Under the pieces are notes generated by a model. It had not been told where the DNA came from. It saw only the letters and a list, made by a program, of their open reading frames with translations, and made no database searches. A program made the position numbers and the translations under genes. From Diabrotica undecimpunctata (taxonomy: Eukaryota; Arthropoda; Insecta; Coleoptera; Chrysomelidae), in the NCBI RefSeq assembly GCF_040954645.1, contig NC_092807.1:49918991-49982990 (forward strand): a stretch of DNA of 64,000 nt. The letters run 5' to 3'. Below, piece after piece: positions 33,358 to 44,596 of the stretch. Within the stretch, counting starts at the first letter, position 1; each line of letters begins with the position of its first letter.

Positions 33358-35550
33358 CAGTGATTCCCAACCTGGGGGCGATCGCCCCCCGGGGGGCGAT
33401 TTGAGATATTCAGGGGGGCGATAGAGCGAAGGGGGCGATAAGGGGGGCGTTTAGCATCCGGAAAACGAGAAATGGGTAAATGAGAAAAATAATAAAAGAG
33501 AAAAAAAATACAATACTTTCGATCGGATATCCATAGGATAATAAAAAGTAAATATATGTATACCAATGCAGGTAATAATAACACAAATATCTCGTCTAGT
33601 CACAGAGAGCTATGAATCATAATACAATTTAATTCTATACATTATCGTTATAATTATACATTATAACGAATTCTGCATTTCCTTTGATCGAGCTTTCGTA
33701 TTGTGCGATCATCCGCACAAAAGAGAAAGAGAGAGAAGTGGGATAAGACTGATGAGAAGTAGGTACCGCTCCTGCCGATCTGACTCGAACAAAAAGCGAA
33801 CGGCCGAGGTTGTCGTCGCTTCAAATGCGGAGTCTTTCCTTCCCGAGTTTTGTATTGTGGTATATAAAGTTGTTTTGTTTCAACTGACAGTCATTGTGTT
33901 CAGTGAGTCAAAAAGTGCCAAGCCGCACACAATTGGAGAAGAACTCATCCTCCCAGTTGTCAAAGAGATAGTTGATACTATGTTGGGACCCAGTCAGGCC
34001 GGCCAAGTAACAGATGCAGTTCCTCTCAGCAATAATACTCTCCAGAAGGATTGATGAAATGGAAGCGAATGTCGAAGATGTTTTCTGCAACAAATTGAAA
34101 AGCAGAGAGTTTACTGTGCAACTTGACGAGAGTACCCTGAGTGACAGCACAGCTTTGCTGCTGTCATATGTCCGATTCATTGACGACAATGGAGAAATGG
34201 CCAAGGAAATGCTGTTTGTTAGAAGTCTGATTACTGATACAAAAGGATCTTCCATATTTGAGGTCGTTAAGAGATTTTTTGAGGAAAAAGAACCTTATTA
34301 AATATGATCGCCTGTGCTACTGACGGTGCAGCAGCAATGACAGGACGCCATCGGGGATTTATTGCACATCTGAAACAAGCAGTACCTGGAATTTTGTGTG
34401 TTCACTGCGTCATTCACAGAGAGCATTTGGCTGCCAAGAATTTGAGTGGGAGGTTGCACGATTCTCTTCCACTTGTCATAGATGCGGTAAATAAAATTAA
34501 TAACCAAAGAATGATCGAATATTTCGTACACTTTGTGAAGAAAATGATGAGATATTTAATACATTGCTACTACATATGGAAGTCCGCTGGATTTCTAAAG
34601 GCAATTGCTTAAGGCGGTTCTTCAGCCTCATGGATACTGTTATTGAATTTCTTAATACTACTGACCCCACACTGAGTACAGAACTACAAGAGAAGCGAAA
34701 TGACATCGCTTACTTATCAGATATTTTTCAAAAATTAAATGAAATGAACCTGCAACTACAGGGAAAGAACATAAATATGGCCAAAGCGAAGGGAGTAGTC
34801 GGAGCATTCATTGACAAACTATCTATTTTTGAAGAAAATATGCAGAGAAGAGATCTGACCAAATTCCCCAACTTGAAATCTTCTTGTGTTGATTCTGAGG
34901 ATCTTCAAACATACTGCCTTCACCTTTAAACACTGAAAGAAGATCTGCAGTCCCGATTCCAAGATTTGACTAGTCTGAAAGTGCCAACTTGGTTTATCAA
35001 TCCTTTCAGCGTGGAAGTTTCAACGGTATGTCCTTCTCTTTAAGAAAACTTGATTGATTTAAGACATGATGTTGAAATTGAAAGTTTGTTTCGGGAGTGT
35101 GGTACGAAAGATTTTGGTTGCGGATAAAAGAAGTGTATCCAATCTTGTGGAATGCAATCAAATTATTATTATTGGCATTCCCCACAACATATCTAGTGGA
35201 GAAATGTTTTAGTTCTATGTGTATATTGAAAAACAGACAAAGAAATAGGCTCGACATAATAGAAAGAGGGGATTTGAGGTTGTTATTAACATTGAGCTAG
35301 ATATAAAGAAATTATGTGAGGGACACCAGGCCCAAGGAAGCCATTAACAATTCTTTTACACACATATAACCATTTATCATTTTACGAAATGTAAAAATAA
35401 ATAAATATGGATACTTACCTTTTGTATAGATTCATTATTTGTTTCAATTTAATTGGGTGGGGGGGGCTGGGGGGTAGGGAGATTGTAGTATTCATAACAA
35501 GTGAAACCTGTCTAAGGGGGCGATCATGGGAAAAAGGTTGGGAACCACTG
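33358..35550 (+). mobile_element. hAT transposon with 8-bp TSD and G-rich left end
   Basis: Left end CAGTGATTCCCAACC and right end GGTTGGGAACCACTG are inverted repeats; CTTTATAG directly flanks both (33350-33357 and 35551-35558). The 2193-bp body contains a broken hAT transposase. The left subterminal region 33375-33450 has five runs of five or six G on the plus strand plus a C run; the right has GGGGGGCTGGGGGG near 35460. Confidence 0.93.
33740..35300 (+). pseudogene. hAT transposase (ZBED5/SCAND3-like), broken
   Basis: Plus-strand pieces in order: AKPHTIGEELILPVVKEIVD and VPLSNNTLQKD (33920-34054), RRIDEMEANVEDVF and FTVQLDESTLSDSTALL (LDEST block with the first catalytic aspartate, near 34110-34150), CATDGAAAMTGRHRGF (second aspartate, near 34320), CVHCVIHREHLAAKNL (near 34400), EVRWISKGNCLRRFF (RW block, near 34580) and the C-terminal dimerisation residues near 35100-35280 with VEKCFSSMCILKNRQRNRLD. 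Breaks at about 34054, 34301, 34535, 34929 and 35040. The N-terminal BED finger is missing or unrecognisable. Confidence 0.88.
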
Positions 35551-35559
35551 CTTTATAGT

Positions 35560-36090
35560 TTTGGAGCTGAGTTATCTAAGCAGTATAGAAATTTTTTTTA
35601 ATACTTTAAATTTTTGTATTTTGGTTCAACCACTAACCATTGCCAATTTTTCCTTAATGCTTCCCTGTACGTGTTCATGGGTACCTTTTTATATACATCG
35701 AAATAATAGAAGACTATAATTTCACATGTAACCAAGTATGTAAGCAAAATTGTGTATGTGTGTGTACTCGAAATATATGCATTAACTATTGGTTTAATTA
35801 CTTTTTGCGTAATATTTCGCTTTATGCTTGTTTTGGCTATTCGATGTTTAAAGTAGTTCATTCAGGGATGAAGGAATATTTATTGTTAATTTTCCGGGTA
35901 TTCTTCCGGGTTGTGTGTTTCTGAAGAATGGGAGATTGTTGAAGACATTTCTTCAAAATCACGTTTGACATTCTTGATGCTTCTTGTTCCAAAGAAGGAC
36001 CTAGACTGGTTTGGTCGCGTCGTTGTCTTCGCATTTATTTGAAGTGTGGTGGTGTTGTGAGTTGATTGAAATCAAAAACTACATAAGAAA
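35560..36090. other. Non-coding stretch, nothing recognised
   Basis: Only chance frames. Confidence 0.45.
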
Positions 36091-36094
36091 GTCT

Positions 36095-36690
36095 TGAAAC
36101 TAGTATTTCCGCCATCAGAGAAAAAACCCAGTACCTTCTTCTCAATTACATATACAGGCAAGATATCAACAAAAATAGTCAAACACATAAAAAAGAAAGG
36201 AATAACACCAGCTTTTAGAACAAACAACATTTTAGGCAAATATATCTACTAAAAACAATAAGAACCAAAAGAAAAAAAAAAGCAGTTACGCAGTGGTGTA
36301 TACAAACTTAAATGTGGCGACTGCGCAAAACTTACATTGGTCAAACTGGTAGAACTTTTAAGAAACGTATAGCAGAACATAAAAGGGCTTTCAATAATAG
36401 AAAAACAGATTCTACGTACGCACTTTACCTTCTAGTCCATAATCATTCTTTTAATAACAAATTTCAAATTTTTCGAATCCAAAATAGAGGCCTTAAGCTA
36501 TCTTTATTAGAATCTATGGAAATTAACAAATTAAAAATACAGACAATTCTGAATGACCAGCCTGGTACAAACAGTTATCCTCTCCTCAACTTATTCAGTT
36601 TAAAGAGTATAAAGTGTAAACACATACCAAAAATAGATCACTTGAGAATGGCACTCTGCCGAAACTGCTGTAGTGATAAGATATTATAAT
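36095..36690 (+). pseudogene. Penelope-like element, C-terminal RT tail and GIY-YIG endonuclease
   Basis: From about 36095: VFPPSEKKPS then ITYTGKISTKIVKHIKKKGI, TPAFRTNNILGKY and VYKLKCGDCA, followed after a one-base frameshift near 36325 by KTYIGQTGRTFKKRIAEHKR. The YIGQTGR motif with the downstream R..EH is the GIY-YIG nuclease of Penelope-like retroelements, and the CxxC just before it is typical. The protein continues to 36689 with YPLLNLFSL. The RT core is missing. It is 5'-truncated, as most Penelope copies are. Confidence 0.85.
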
Positions 36691-36717
36691 AAATTTTGTA
36701 GAAGTTTTGAAAATAAA

Positions 36718-36755
36718 AGTTTTCAGTGTTTTATTGTAATAAAACACTGAAAACT
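36718..36755. repeat. Perfect 38-nt hairpin
   Basis: AGTTTTCAGTGTTTTATT, GT, then its exact inverse. It lies 29 bp after the Penelope-like stop codon and may be part of its 3' end. Confidence 0.9.
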
Positions 36756-36783
36756 GATACTACAAAATATGTTGTCTTCTAGA

Positions 36784-37000
36784 AAGATCTCTCTCTCTTG
36801 TTCGGCTTCTCTGCTATAAATCAGGACGTATTCTCCGCATTTGGTTGTTCCTTCAATATTCTCTTCTTCGTTTCAGATGTTGCACATATATTGATTTTAC
36901 GGATTCTTATTTCGGTTATGTCTTCTTGGTCTCTATCATTGTATGAATTAATGTTCCAGCATGCCATTCTAGTAATGTTGCGATGCCTTCTATTTTTATA
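36784..37000 (-). pseudogene. LINE endonuclease N-terminal fragment
   Basis: Minus strand from 36965: MACWNINSYNDRDQEDIT, then EIRIRKINICATSETKKRI. This fits the start of an APE endonuclease (xxWNVRS...L..I.ICALSETK). About 60 codons, no more. Confidence 0.65.
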
Positions 37001-38970
37001 TATTGTTTCTTTTTTTCAATTTCATACCTTAGTACATCTTGTTTATCGGAGACTTTGATTCGAGTTTAGTTGTGTTCCTTAATAAATTATTTGTTTAGTA
37101 TATATGTTATTTTCATAATTCTTAATCAAAGCAAGGACTTTTTAATGATCAATATTTTATTTTATCAATTGTTACGTAATATATTATTAACAGTTCGACA
37201 GAAATCGTTTGGTCTGTATATCTCTCATTTATCTTAACCATCGCCTCATACATGACATAAATGTTTATGTGTACTTTGTTTTTTAAAGTAAGCGGTACGT
37301 CACCTATTTTTCACTTCTTTAAGGGTGTTTTAGCAGTCCAAGCACACTGCGATTTGAAATGGGCGTATCACTTACTTTTCTACGCTGCCTACGCGAGACC
37401 ATCTTTACTCAGTGCCGCCGGCCGACGGGTAGTTTAATGACAACAAATACATTATTCTCCATTCAAATTAGTTTTAACACAAACTAACTGACCGTACGTT
37501 CATGAGATTTGACGTTACGAAGGCGATAACGATGAAACTAAGCGCCAATGATAAGTAACACGTTTCACTATTAGATTTCAGTATTTTTTAACAATTTTCT
37601 TTAAAGTTGGAACACGCTTTTCTCGATTATTACTGGACACAGAAAGGTGAAACAAAAATCAACGATTACAGAAAAAAAAAACTCTTTCGAGTGATGGGCG
37701 TAAAAAGTTTGGTTATAATAGAACGTTAAACAGTATATTCCAATTTTTCAACAGAAGTTTAAAAAAAATAAAAAAAGTAAAACCATCAGTTTAAAGGCAA
37801 CATAATTTCGAATAACGTGACCAAATTTCGAGACATTTTGTCGGTAAATAACAGAGAAAACACTGTCCCTAGTTTTTGGTGCACCGATAAAACAGCCTTA
37901 AGCTTTAAAATAATTTTTTACGACAATTCACTTCGACTCTGTGTCAAAGATGAATCGCTGCTGAGAGTTCTCTAAGTTAATTTGTATGCGGTTTCCGTTT
38001 TCTTTTATGCTGCCTTATTTGTAGCATCATGATAGGAAAAGGCAGTTCAAACTCATTACTGTTTGATCAATAATTCACGGCATAAAGGGACAAAAATAAA
38101 TCTACAAACAGCGGTAATAATAATTAACTTTATTTGTAGTAAACCGTTGAACTTTTTTCCAGGTTGCATAATTTTATTACATTACATGCGGATCACGGGG
38201 TCATAGCTAAGTGATCTTGTATACTGTGGGTACAAAAATGTCGATTTCATGTACTAGTTAGTCAACTTTTGAAACTTTTTGGAGACTTTGAAGGGGTAAA
38301 TCAGAAAATAATATAGTTGAATTTAAGCTTTAATTTAAATTTTATAATTTTTAGTTAAGCTTTTAGAAGTTTAATTTCGATTAATGGTTATTGCATGATT
38401 AGCGCTCAAAGTTGACAAACGGTACTTTATCAAAATGGCCACTTTTTTTTGTAAAAATGCGTGTATAATAACTGTTAGATGTTCGGCAAAATGAGATTTT
38501 ATAAAACCGGATTTGTCCATTTGTTGCTAAGTTATGATAATTTGGAGTTATCCCACGACAAACAAAGTAAAAAGCTATAACTTAAAAAAAAACGGGTGTG
38601 GCAGTCCAGTGGGACTGCCGGTAGAAGTTTTACTTCTATACACGCGTTCGCCGTTATCAGTACATATGTAATACTATAGGTAAGAGAGAGCAGAAAGAGA
38701 AACAGAAATAGGTATATAGGTATATGGTGCATAGTTTGCTGTATATAAACAACATTTGACTTGTAATAGGAGGATTTCATCAAAATATAATAAAATTTTG
38801 TTGAAAATGTATATTTTTATTTTCATATATGTATGAAAGGAGTTGAACGCAAAAAAATTTTTTTATACATACTCTGCAGTAAAATTCATTGTTTATTTTG
38901 TTATTAATATAAAAATACAATACAATACACTGCAACATAATTCAATATAATAAAACAATACAAATTAAAA
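37001..38970. other. Non-coding stretch, nothing recognised
   Basis: Nearly 2 kb with no convincing gene. 38590-38680 (CCAGTGGGACTGCCGGTAGA then AAGTTTTACTTCTA) looks like a repeat fragment of unknown kind. Confidence 0.45.
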
Positions 38971-39199
38971 TGCAATAGTCATAAGTATTTAAAAATGACA
39001 ATATACATAACTTACTTACGCATATGTTTAATATACGCATATAACTTCAAAAACTGAGCAATGAATCGCTGTTGTAAAATTTTTATTCTAAACTCCATTA
39101 AAAATTTGTAAAATCGTAATTTTTATATACATAAACAAAAGTATCATTTTTAATCCTACCCTATTATCGAATTTTTCGTTTCCAACAATAATTTTTTGC

Positions 39200-39750
39200 C
39201 AACTTCGTGAAAACTTCGTGAAAATGAAAAAGATTTTATTCAGCATAGATCTGACATTGGCCCTCAGAATAAGACTAATTAAATGCTATGTACATAGTGT
39301 ACTCTACTATGGAGCTGAATCATGGACATTAAACCGGAATACAATAAATCGACTTAACTCGTTTGAAATGTGGACATTTAGAAGATTGTTAAGGATTCCA
39401 TGGGTAGATAGAGTCACGAATAGAGAAGTGTTAAGGAGAATAGGCAGAGAGAGGGAAATGGAAAATACAATAAAAGAAAGGAAATTGCAATATCTCGGAC
39501 ATGTGATGAGAGGCGAAAGATACAACATCTTGAGACTCATAATTCAAGGAAACGTAGAGAGTAGGAGAAGTGTAGGAAGAAGACGCGTTTCCTGGTTAAA
39601 GAACCTGGGAGAGTGGTTTGGTTGCAGCTCAAGGCAATTGTTCAGAGCAGCTGCCTCGAAGGTCAGAATAGCCATGATGATTGCCAACCTTCGTCGCGGA
39701 GATAGCACTTAAAGAAGAAAAAGAATAATTTAAAAAAAAAAAAAAAATTT
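39200..39750 (+). pseudogene. RTE-like LINE 3' end with poly(A)
   Basis: A 164-codon open frame (39218-39712) begins within the protein: LALRIRLIKCYVHSVLYYG, AESWTLNRNTINRLNSFEMW, TFRRLLRIPWVDRVTNREVL, QYLGHVMRGERYNILRLI and RRRVSWLKNLGEWFG. It is the C-terminal half of the same LINE family as 2281-3520 (compare RVLKIPWADKVTNQEVLRK). It is uninterrupted, followed by GAAGAAAAAGAAT and a run of 16 A at about 39731-39746. A young, strongly 5'-truncated insertion. Confidence 0.88.
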
Positions 39751-39897
39751 GGAGCGAGTATTTTTTATATACACCTGTTTGTAAAAATTTGTTCAAAATA
39801 CATTATATTGTTTTAAACACAGTAATTAATATTTTTAAATATTTTTTAACAAAAAAAAAAAACAAAAAATTGCCTCACCGTGACATGTTAGCACATT

Positions 39898-39976
39898 GCC
39901 GTGACCAGAATTCGAACCTGGGTTACCACGGCCACAACGTGGGATCCGAACAACTAGTCCACTAGACGATCGCGGC
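39898..39976 (-). tRNA. tRNA-His-like sequence (GTG anticodon), likely pseudogene or SINE head
   Basis: Minus strand 79 nt. It starts GCCGCGATCGTCTAGTGG (A box), has anticodon arm CCACG-TTGTGGC-CGTGG, B-box GGTTCGAATTC, and ends GGTCACGGC. The acceptor stem pairs except for one C-A mismatch. The D-loop region is about six bases too long compared with normal tRNA-His. About 40 nt downstream is a run of T, which could terminate RNA polymerase III. Confidence 0.65.
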
Positions 39977-40399
39977 TAATTAGGCGATGTGTATTACGAT
40001 TATAGTTCGAATATTTTAAAACTCTAACCTAAGATTCCATTAAAACAAATTTAGGTCAGTTGTTTACAAAAGAAACAATGTACTTAATATTAATTTAATA
40101 TACCATTTTATATAAATAAATACGCTAATAATTAAAAATAAAGTAAATGTAAAGTGGAAATAATAACAAATAAATGTTTCCGATTCTAAAAATGCTAAAA
40201 TATTAAATAAATAATATTCATCAGTATTTAAAAATGACAATAGGTATACATAACTTACTTACTCATCTGTTTAATTTACCATGATAATAATATTAATACA
40301 AATTTAATTAAAATAAAATATTCATAAGTATTTAAAAATGACAATATACGTAACTTACTTACGCATATGTTTAATTTACCATGATAACAATATTAATAA

Positions 40400-41690
40400 A
40401 AAAAATATTGTTTGGTGATACAACTGTCAATTTATCTGACATTGATAAATACAATATTTAATTGTTGTTTGTTGTGTATATAAGTACACATTTGAACTTT
40501 CTTGAGATATTTACAAGTTTTAATTTATAATTTAACATGCCTAACGAGGCTTGTTACTCCCGTGCTCCGATTCACTCCCGTGCAAATTTCCAAAGTCGAA
40601 CGCGCGTCTAGAAGTATAACTTCAAAAACCAACAACTCGGATTATGTTGTAAATTTTCATTTTATTTTAAAATTTAGCATTTTTGCGTATATTACATATA
40701 TTTAATAAAATTAACGTGGGGTTTTTAAATTTTTCAAAAATAAAAAAATGAAATTCATATTGGGATTCGAACTCACATACAGCAGCATATGAACCAAACA
40801 CGTAAAATATTTGCCAATTAGACATGACACAAACTTATTTCAAAATTGACAGTTCTCGGTCATGCAGTGATTTATTCTAAGACCTCTTTTCTGATGTCTA
40901 CCAGCTTTTTATCTTCTTTTTTACTCCTCCTACCCTACTTCCTAACTAATCTGGATCGATTCTTTTCCCCGCCAGACCTTTAGCATTTTCAGAAACCAAA
41001 TTCCACCTCATTTTCATGTAAATTAAACATTTAATTATTCTATTTACAATACTGATACTAGGAGCCAATCACAAGGCCTCTAAAAGATTCAATGGGAAGA
41101 TCAGACAACTTAATCATACATTCTTAAAGTACACATAAGATAGTAAAATGCTAGAATGGTTTAATGGAAACATGTAAATTATTATACTACCACTCAGTTA
41201 AAACCTATTTCCATTATATACTTCTTAAGAATCACTCAATCTCGATAAAATTCACTTGTACTCCGGCTTAAACTCCCCACGGGGAACGTAAAGGACGGTT
41301 GACCTTTGATCAATACACAAATACCCGGGGTTGGAGTTATCACAAGATAGTACTCCGGCTCGAACCCGATTCTCTCTGATAATTTACGGCTTTTTATATC
41401 TTTGGACGGTGTTCTATCTCCAGCGCGCATCGATGGTAGTGATAGGTCTCGGTAGTAGGAGTGCGTGCTGACGTGCCATCGTTACAACAGAAGACTGTTA
41501 TTATTACTACTTTTAAGGGGAAAATCAATTGCCTTCATTAGCGTTTTGTCAGTGATTAGAGCAGCCCACCAGCCCTGTTCTTCCCAGAAAGTTTGTTATG
41601 TTAGTAAATCCTCTTCTTGTATATGGCATGCCCCCCAAAAACGCGTCCTGGAATCCATTAGGTCAGACCACTTTGCCTGGTCTATCATCT
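40400..41690. other. Non-coding; small GC-richer repeat near 41250-41430
   Basis: GTACTCCGGCT followed by (C/T)(G/A)AAC occurs at about 41260 and 41350. Short hairpins (CCCCACGGGG, ACCCGGGGT) are nearby. A minus-strand frame of 64 codons covers it but is not recognisable. Confidence 0.4.
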
Positions 41691-41732
41691 AGCTCATAAA
41701 ATCTGCAATCTTACACATCTACTACCTTCAAC

Positions 41733-41764
41733 GTCGACTGAGAACAGGTCTGTTCTCAGTCGAC
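41733..41764. repeat. Perfect 32-nt hairpin
   Basis: GTCGACTGAGAACAG, GT, then exact inverse. Isolated; no gene end nearby. Confidence 0.9.
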
Positions 41765-41769
41765 AATGT

Positions 41770-42500
41770 CTTTAAGTATTTTTGTTAAAATAAGTAGTCC
41801 TTTTTGGTTAAATTAATGCAATTTTTAAATCTTCTATGGTTACAGTTCTCCGGGATCTACTTTATTTCTTCGAGCATTAAGCAATTAATAATTCCTCAAA
41901 TGATTCCGGTCCGGCCAAAACGGGTGCAAAAATACCATAAAAGATGTTTTTCGCCTCTGGGCTAATTCTTAATTTTGTTTTCCTGCACTCCGATATCGAT
42001 AGGAGGGTAACTAAATTTCCCTTGGATAATTCATTTAAGTTCATTTAAAATTCGCATACCGTTTTTTCAACTTAATTTTGTAGTAAATTCATTCATAAAT
42101 GTATATTTCTTTGTCATGTCTCAAAAACTGACTTTCATATCAGAGTTAAATCAAGAATTGAAGATGACAGTAGAATTGTGACAAAAGTGTAGTTACATGC
42201 CAGTGACTTAAGAATCTAAGCAAGGAATATCCAATAGTAAGAACCAATAAGGTATATTTTTCTTTTGAGAAATGTGCCATAATGAAAACCATAACTATAT
42301 GCCCGCAAAGATAAATTTAAAAAAATATTTTCCTGAAAATTAGTACCAATATCACAAAAGCATTGACACTTACCTTATCTTAAAAGGAAATTATTTCTAT
42401 ATTAGTAAAAATAGCTAAATGATAATAAATATATATTATGTATATGCCTCTGTTCTAATAATATAACATACTTTGTATTTTATTTGCAGTGCTTATATTC
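41770..42500. other. Non-coding stretch, nothing recognised
   Basis: AT-rich, no frames of note. Confidence 0.45.
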
Positions 42501-42503
42501 TTA

Positions 42504-42589
42504 TATACAGCTTCTTAATTCACAGTGTATATACAGTAGATAATATGTCACAACTATCAGTCACTGTGTGTTCATGAAGAAGCTGTATA
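42504..42589. ncRNA. Hairpin of precursor-microRNA size, unproven
   Basis: TATACAGCTTCTT pairs perfectly with AAGAAGCTGTATA at the other end; inward, AATTCACAGTG pairs with CACTGTGTGTT (one mismatch, one G-U), with a 4-nt bulge in the 3' arm. The loop is about 34 nt. Size 86 nt. I do not recognise a known microRNA seed. It lies about 530 bp upstream of the likely host exon at 43115. Could equally be a small palindromic repeat. Confidence 0.35.
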
Positions 42590-42829
42590 ATACTGTAAAA
42601 TACTGAGCCACAAATTATGTAGTTACAAATTAAAACATGATAAAATCTAAAAATATGTAGTACCTAGTCTCTTCCTTCAAAATTCGCAAAATATTTCATG
42701 CATTTATTTTAACAGTCCATGAACGTAGCACGTATCATTAAAATGATAAGTGCTTGTGTAGATTACATTCAAAATTGCTTTTTATAGTTGATATAGAAAT
42801 CTATATTTGTTAATTTGGTGTGTACATTT

Positions 42830-43114
42830 TATCCAAGTCGGTCGTTTTATTAAGAATCACGAATTTGTGAGTGTAAATACGATTCCTGTTAGTCTGCCGT
42901 TCACTTTGGCAACGCCGCGTCTTTCTAACCCTGTTCTCTTCTAAGGTTTGGCTATTTCCCCGATTTTCCATCCGGTCTTTCGACTTGAAACAAATAAACG
43001 AGTTGCTCCGGGCGAGAATGAACACTTTCGTCCATTTAAGGTGTGATTTCAAATCGATTTAAATTTCGGGAGTAACCGAACAAGTGAAAACATCATTAAT
43101 AAATTGTGTCGAAT
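42830..43114 (+). promoter_or_regulatory. Likely 5' UTR and promoter region of the host exon
   Basis: Locally richer in GC than its surroundings, with no transposon signature, ending at the ATG at 43115. No clear TATA box; possible initiator motifs cannot be judged by eye. Proposed only from position and base composition. Confidence 0.35.
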
Positions 43115-43421
43115 ATGGTTCATTCAACTTACGCCCAAGGTCATGTTATGGGAGGTCGGGATAATAGTCCGTTAGGCATTCCGAAATCACCCTCTTTTCA
43201 CAGCGGATTGGATCTTGTGGCATCTGCTAGTGTTGATTCTCTAAAGGCAGCATACGAGTTACAACAAAATACGGGATTTCCTTCGAAGATATCCTTTTAC
43301 GGAACTGTGATGACTGGAAAACCAACCAACGGACCAATTGAAGTAACCGGTAAGATTTTCGTCAAAAATTCCTTGGCTATACAGAGTATGCAGACTTTGG
43401 GACGCCTTTCTATGTTAAAAG
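43115..43421 (+). CDS. First coding exon of an unidentified host gene
   Basis: ATG at 43115 (the open frame reaches upstream only by three non-ATG codons) starts MVHSTYAQGHVMGGRDNSPL, then GIPKSPSFHSGLDLVASASV, SLKAAYELQQNTGFPSKISF and YGTVMTGKPTNGPIEVTG. Composition is balanced and codon use is unlike the AT-driven chance frames around it. Two splice donors are possible: CCG|GTAAGA (exon end 43349) or AAAAG|GTAGTG (exon end 43421). The residues between them (KIFVKNSLAIQSMQTLGRLS) still look protein-like, so I favour the later donor. After 43421 the frame turns into AT-rich hydrophobic sequence. No downstream exon is recognisable in the window, so the intron must be long or the next exon lies beyond reach. 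I do not recognise the protein; no domain, signal peptide or membrane segment is visible. Confidence 0.6.
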
Positions 43422-43481
43422 GTAGTGATATTTATTTATCATTGCTAGGGCTTACACATATTATTTATTTCATTAGTTACA

Positions 43482-43511
43482 TTAGTAATAGAAATATATT
43501 TCTATTACTAA
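43482..43511. repeat. Perfect 30-nt palindrome
   Basis: TTAGTAATAGAAATA and its exact inverse, in the presumed first intron just after the exon. Confidence 0.9.
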
Positions 43512-43894
43512 CATAAAACAATTTTATTTTTAAACCGTACACGCACAGTCAAAATATTATTCAATGTACTTTATAATCTCTATAGTACTATAACGTGTTA
43601 CTTCTTAGGCTTATAATTATGTCCATTTTGTCATATTCTTATTTGTTGCGTCTTGTACCCATCGTTTGGTGTTTTGGTTTAATTTATAAAAATGTGTTTC
43701 TGTTAGTATCCGTTCTGCTTTGCGTAATTATGTGGATAAATGTAAATTGTGGTTACTTTATCGTATAATTTGCATGTTGTTTAATTACTACTGGCCGTGT
43801 TTAATAAACTTTAAAAATTATACACGTGTCTTTTAACACTGTTCACACTTCTCTAGCTGCATCACGTCTGAATGTAGATGCAACTTACTCGTAC

Positions 43895-44080
43895 GTTTTT
43901 TCTGAAGCTATTTTCTTGTGGTTTTTTTTGTTATCTACTATGATTTCCACATTGGAAATTTTACATTAATATTTATTATGTTTAGTATTTTGAAAACAAT
44001 TTGCGAGGTGTAAATCCAAATCAATCATAACGTATTTTAAATTAAAATTATGGTTCATTACCATTAATTGTAATAGATTC
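43895..44080. repeat. Copy 3 of the dispersed repeat family
   Basis: TTTCTGAAGCTATTTTCTTG (43898 onward), ATTTCCACATTGGAAATTTT, TAGTATTTTGAAAACAATTT and AAATTATGGTTCATTACC match the 18797-19070 family with more change. Confidence 0.65.
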
Positions 44081-44590
44081 CTCGTACGATGTACAATACA
44101 AGATGTTCAAATTGCGTCTTTTAACTCTGTTCTATATCTTTTTGTGGACTACTGTCTTTTGTGCTAGTCTCTATAGCTAATCTGGTCACTTTACTAGGTT
44201 TACTTCATTTTATGTGTCGGTACAATTAAGGCAATATTGTTAAGATCTTTTCATATTATTATTTATATAGTTTTCTTTTATTTTCTATTGATAGTATTTG
44301 ATCACCAAGTGTGTACGAGCCATAACAACTAAATATCGGAACAAACTAAAATACATGCATAATTCGGATAGTTGACAGTTTATATTTTTCTAATAATGTT
44401 TTTTGGTGCAATACTATAAAATTGGTTAATTACTTTTTTTTAATCCCAATAAATTTAAAATCTGTACCGATAACGATACAATAAGTAAATGATTTGACAA
44501 CTAACACAGTTAAGGAACAATCCACTGATATGTTCCTTTTTATTCTAAACAATCTCATTAATACTAAAACTGTTATTTTAACTAGGGGAT
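44081..44590. other. Non-coding stretch, nothing recognised
   Basis: AT-rich, presumed intron of the host gene. Confidence 0.4.
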
Positions 44591-44596
44591 TCGTAT

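Larger units (their letters stand above)
38971..40380. repeat. Three copies of a ~60-100-bp repeat around a LINE end and a tRNA-like sequence
   Basis: AGTATTTAAAAATGACAATA followed by TACATAACTTACTTACGCAT or close variants occurs at about 38985, 40226 and 40328. The last two are a tandem pair of about 100-bp units that also share ACCATGATAA-AATATTAATA. The LINE 3' end (39200-39750) and the tRNA-His-like sequence (39898-39976) lie between copy one and the pair. Confidence 0.75.

Noticed and set aside
41236..41430. 64-codon minus-strand frame near GC-richer DNA
   Set aside because: No family resemblance; the sequence contains short repeats and looks non-coding.
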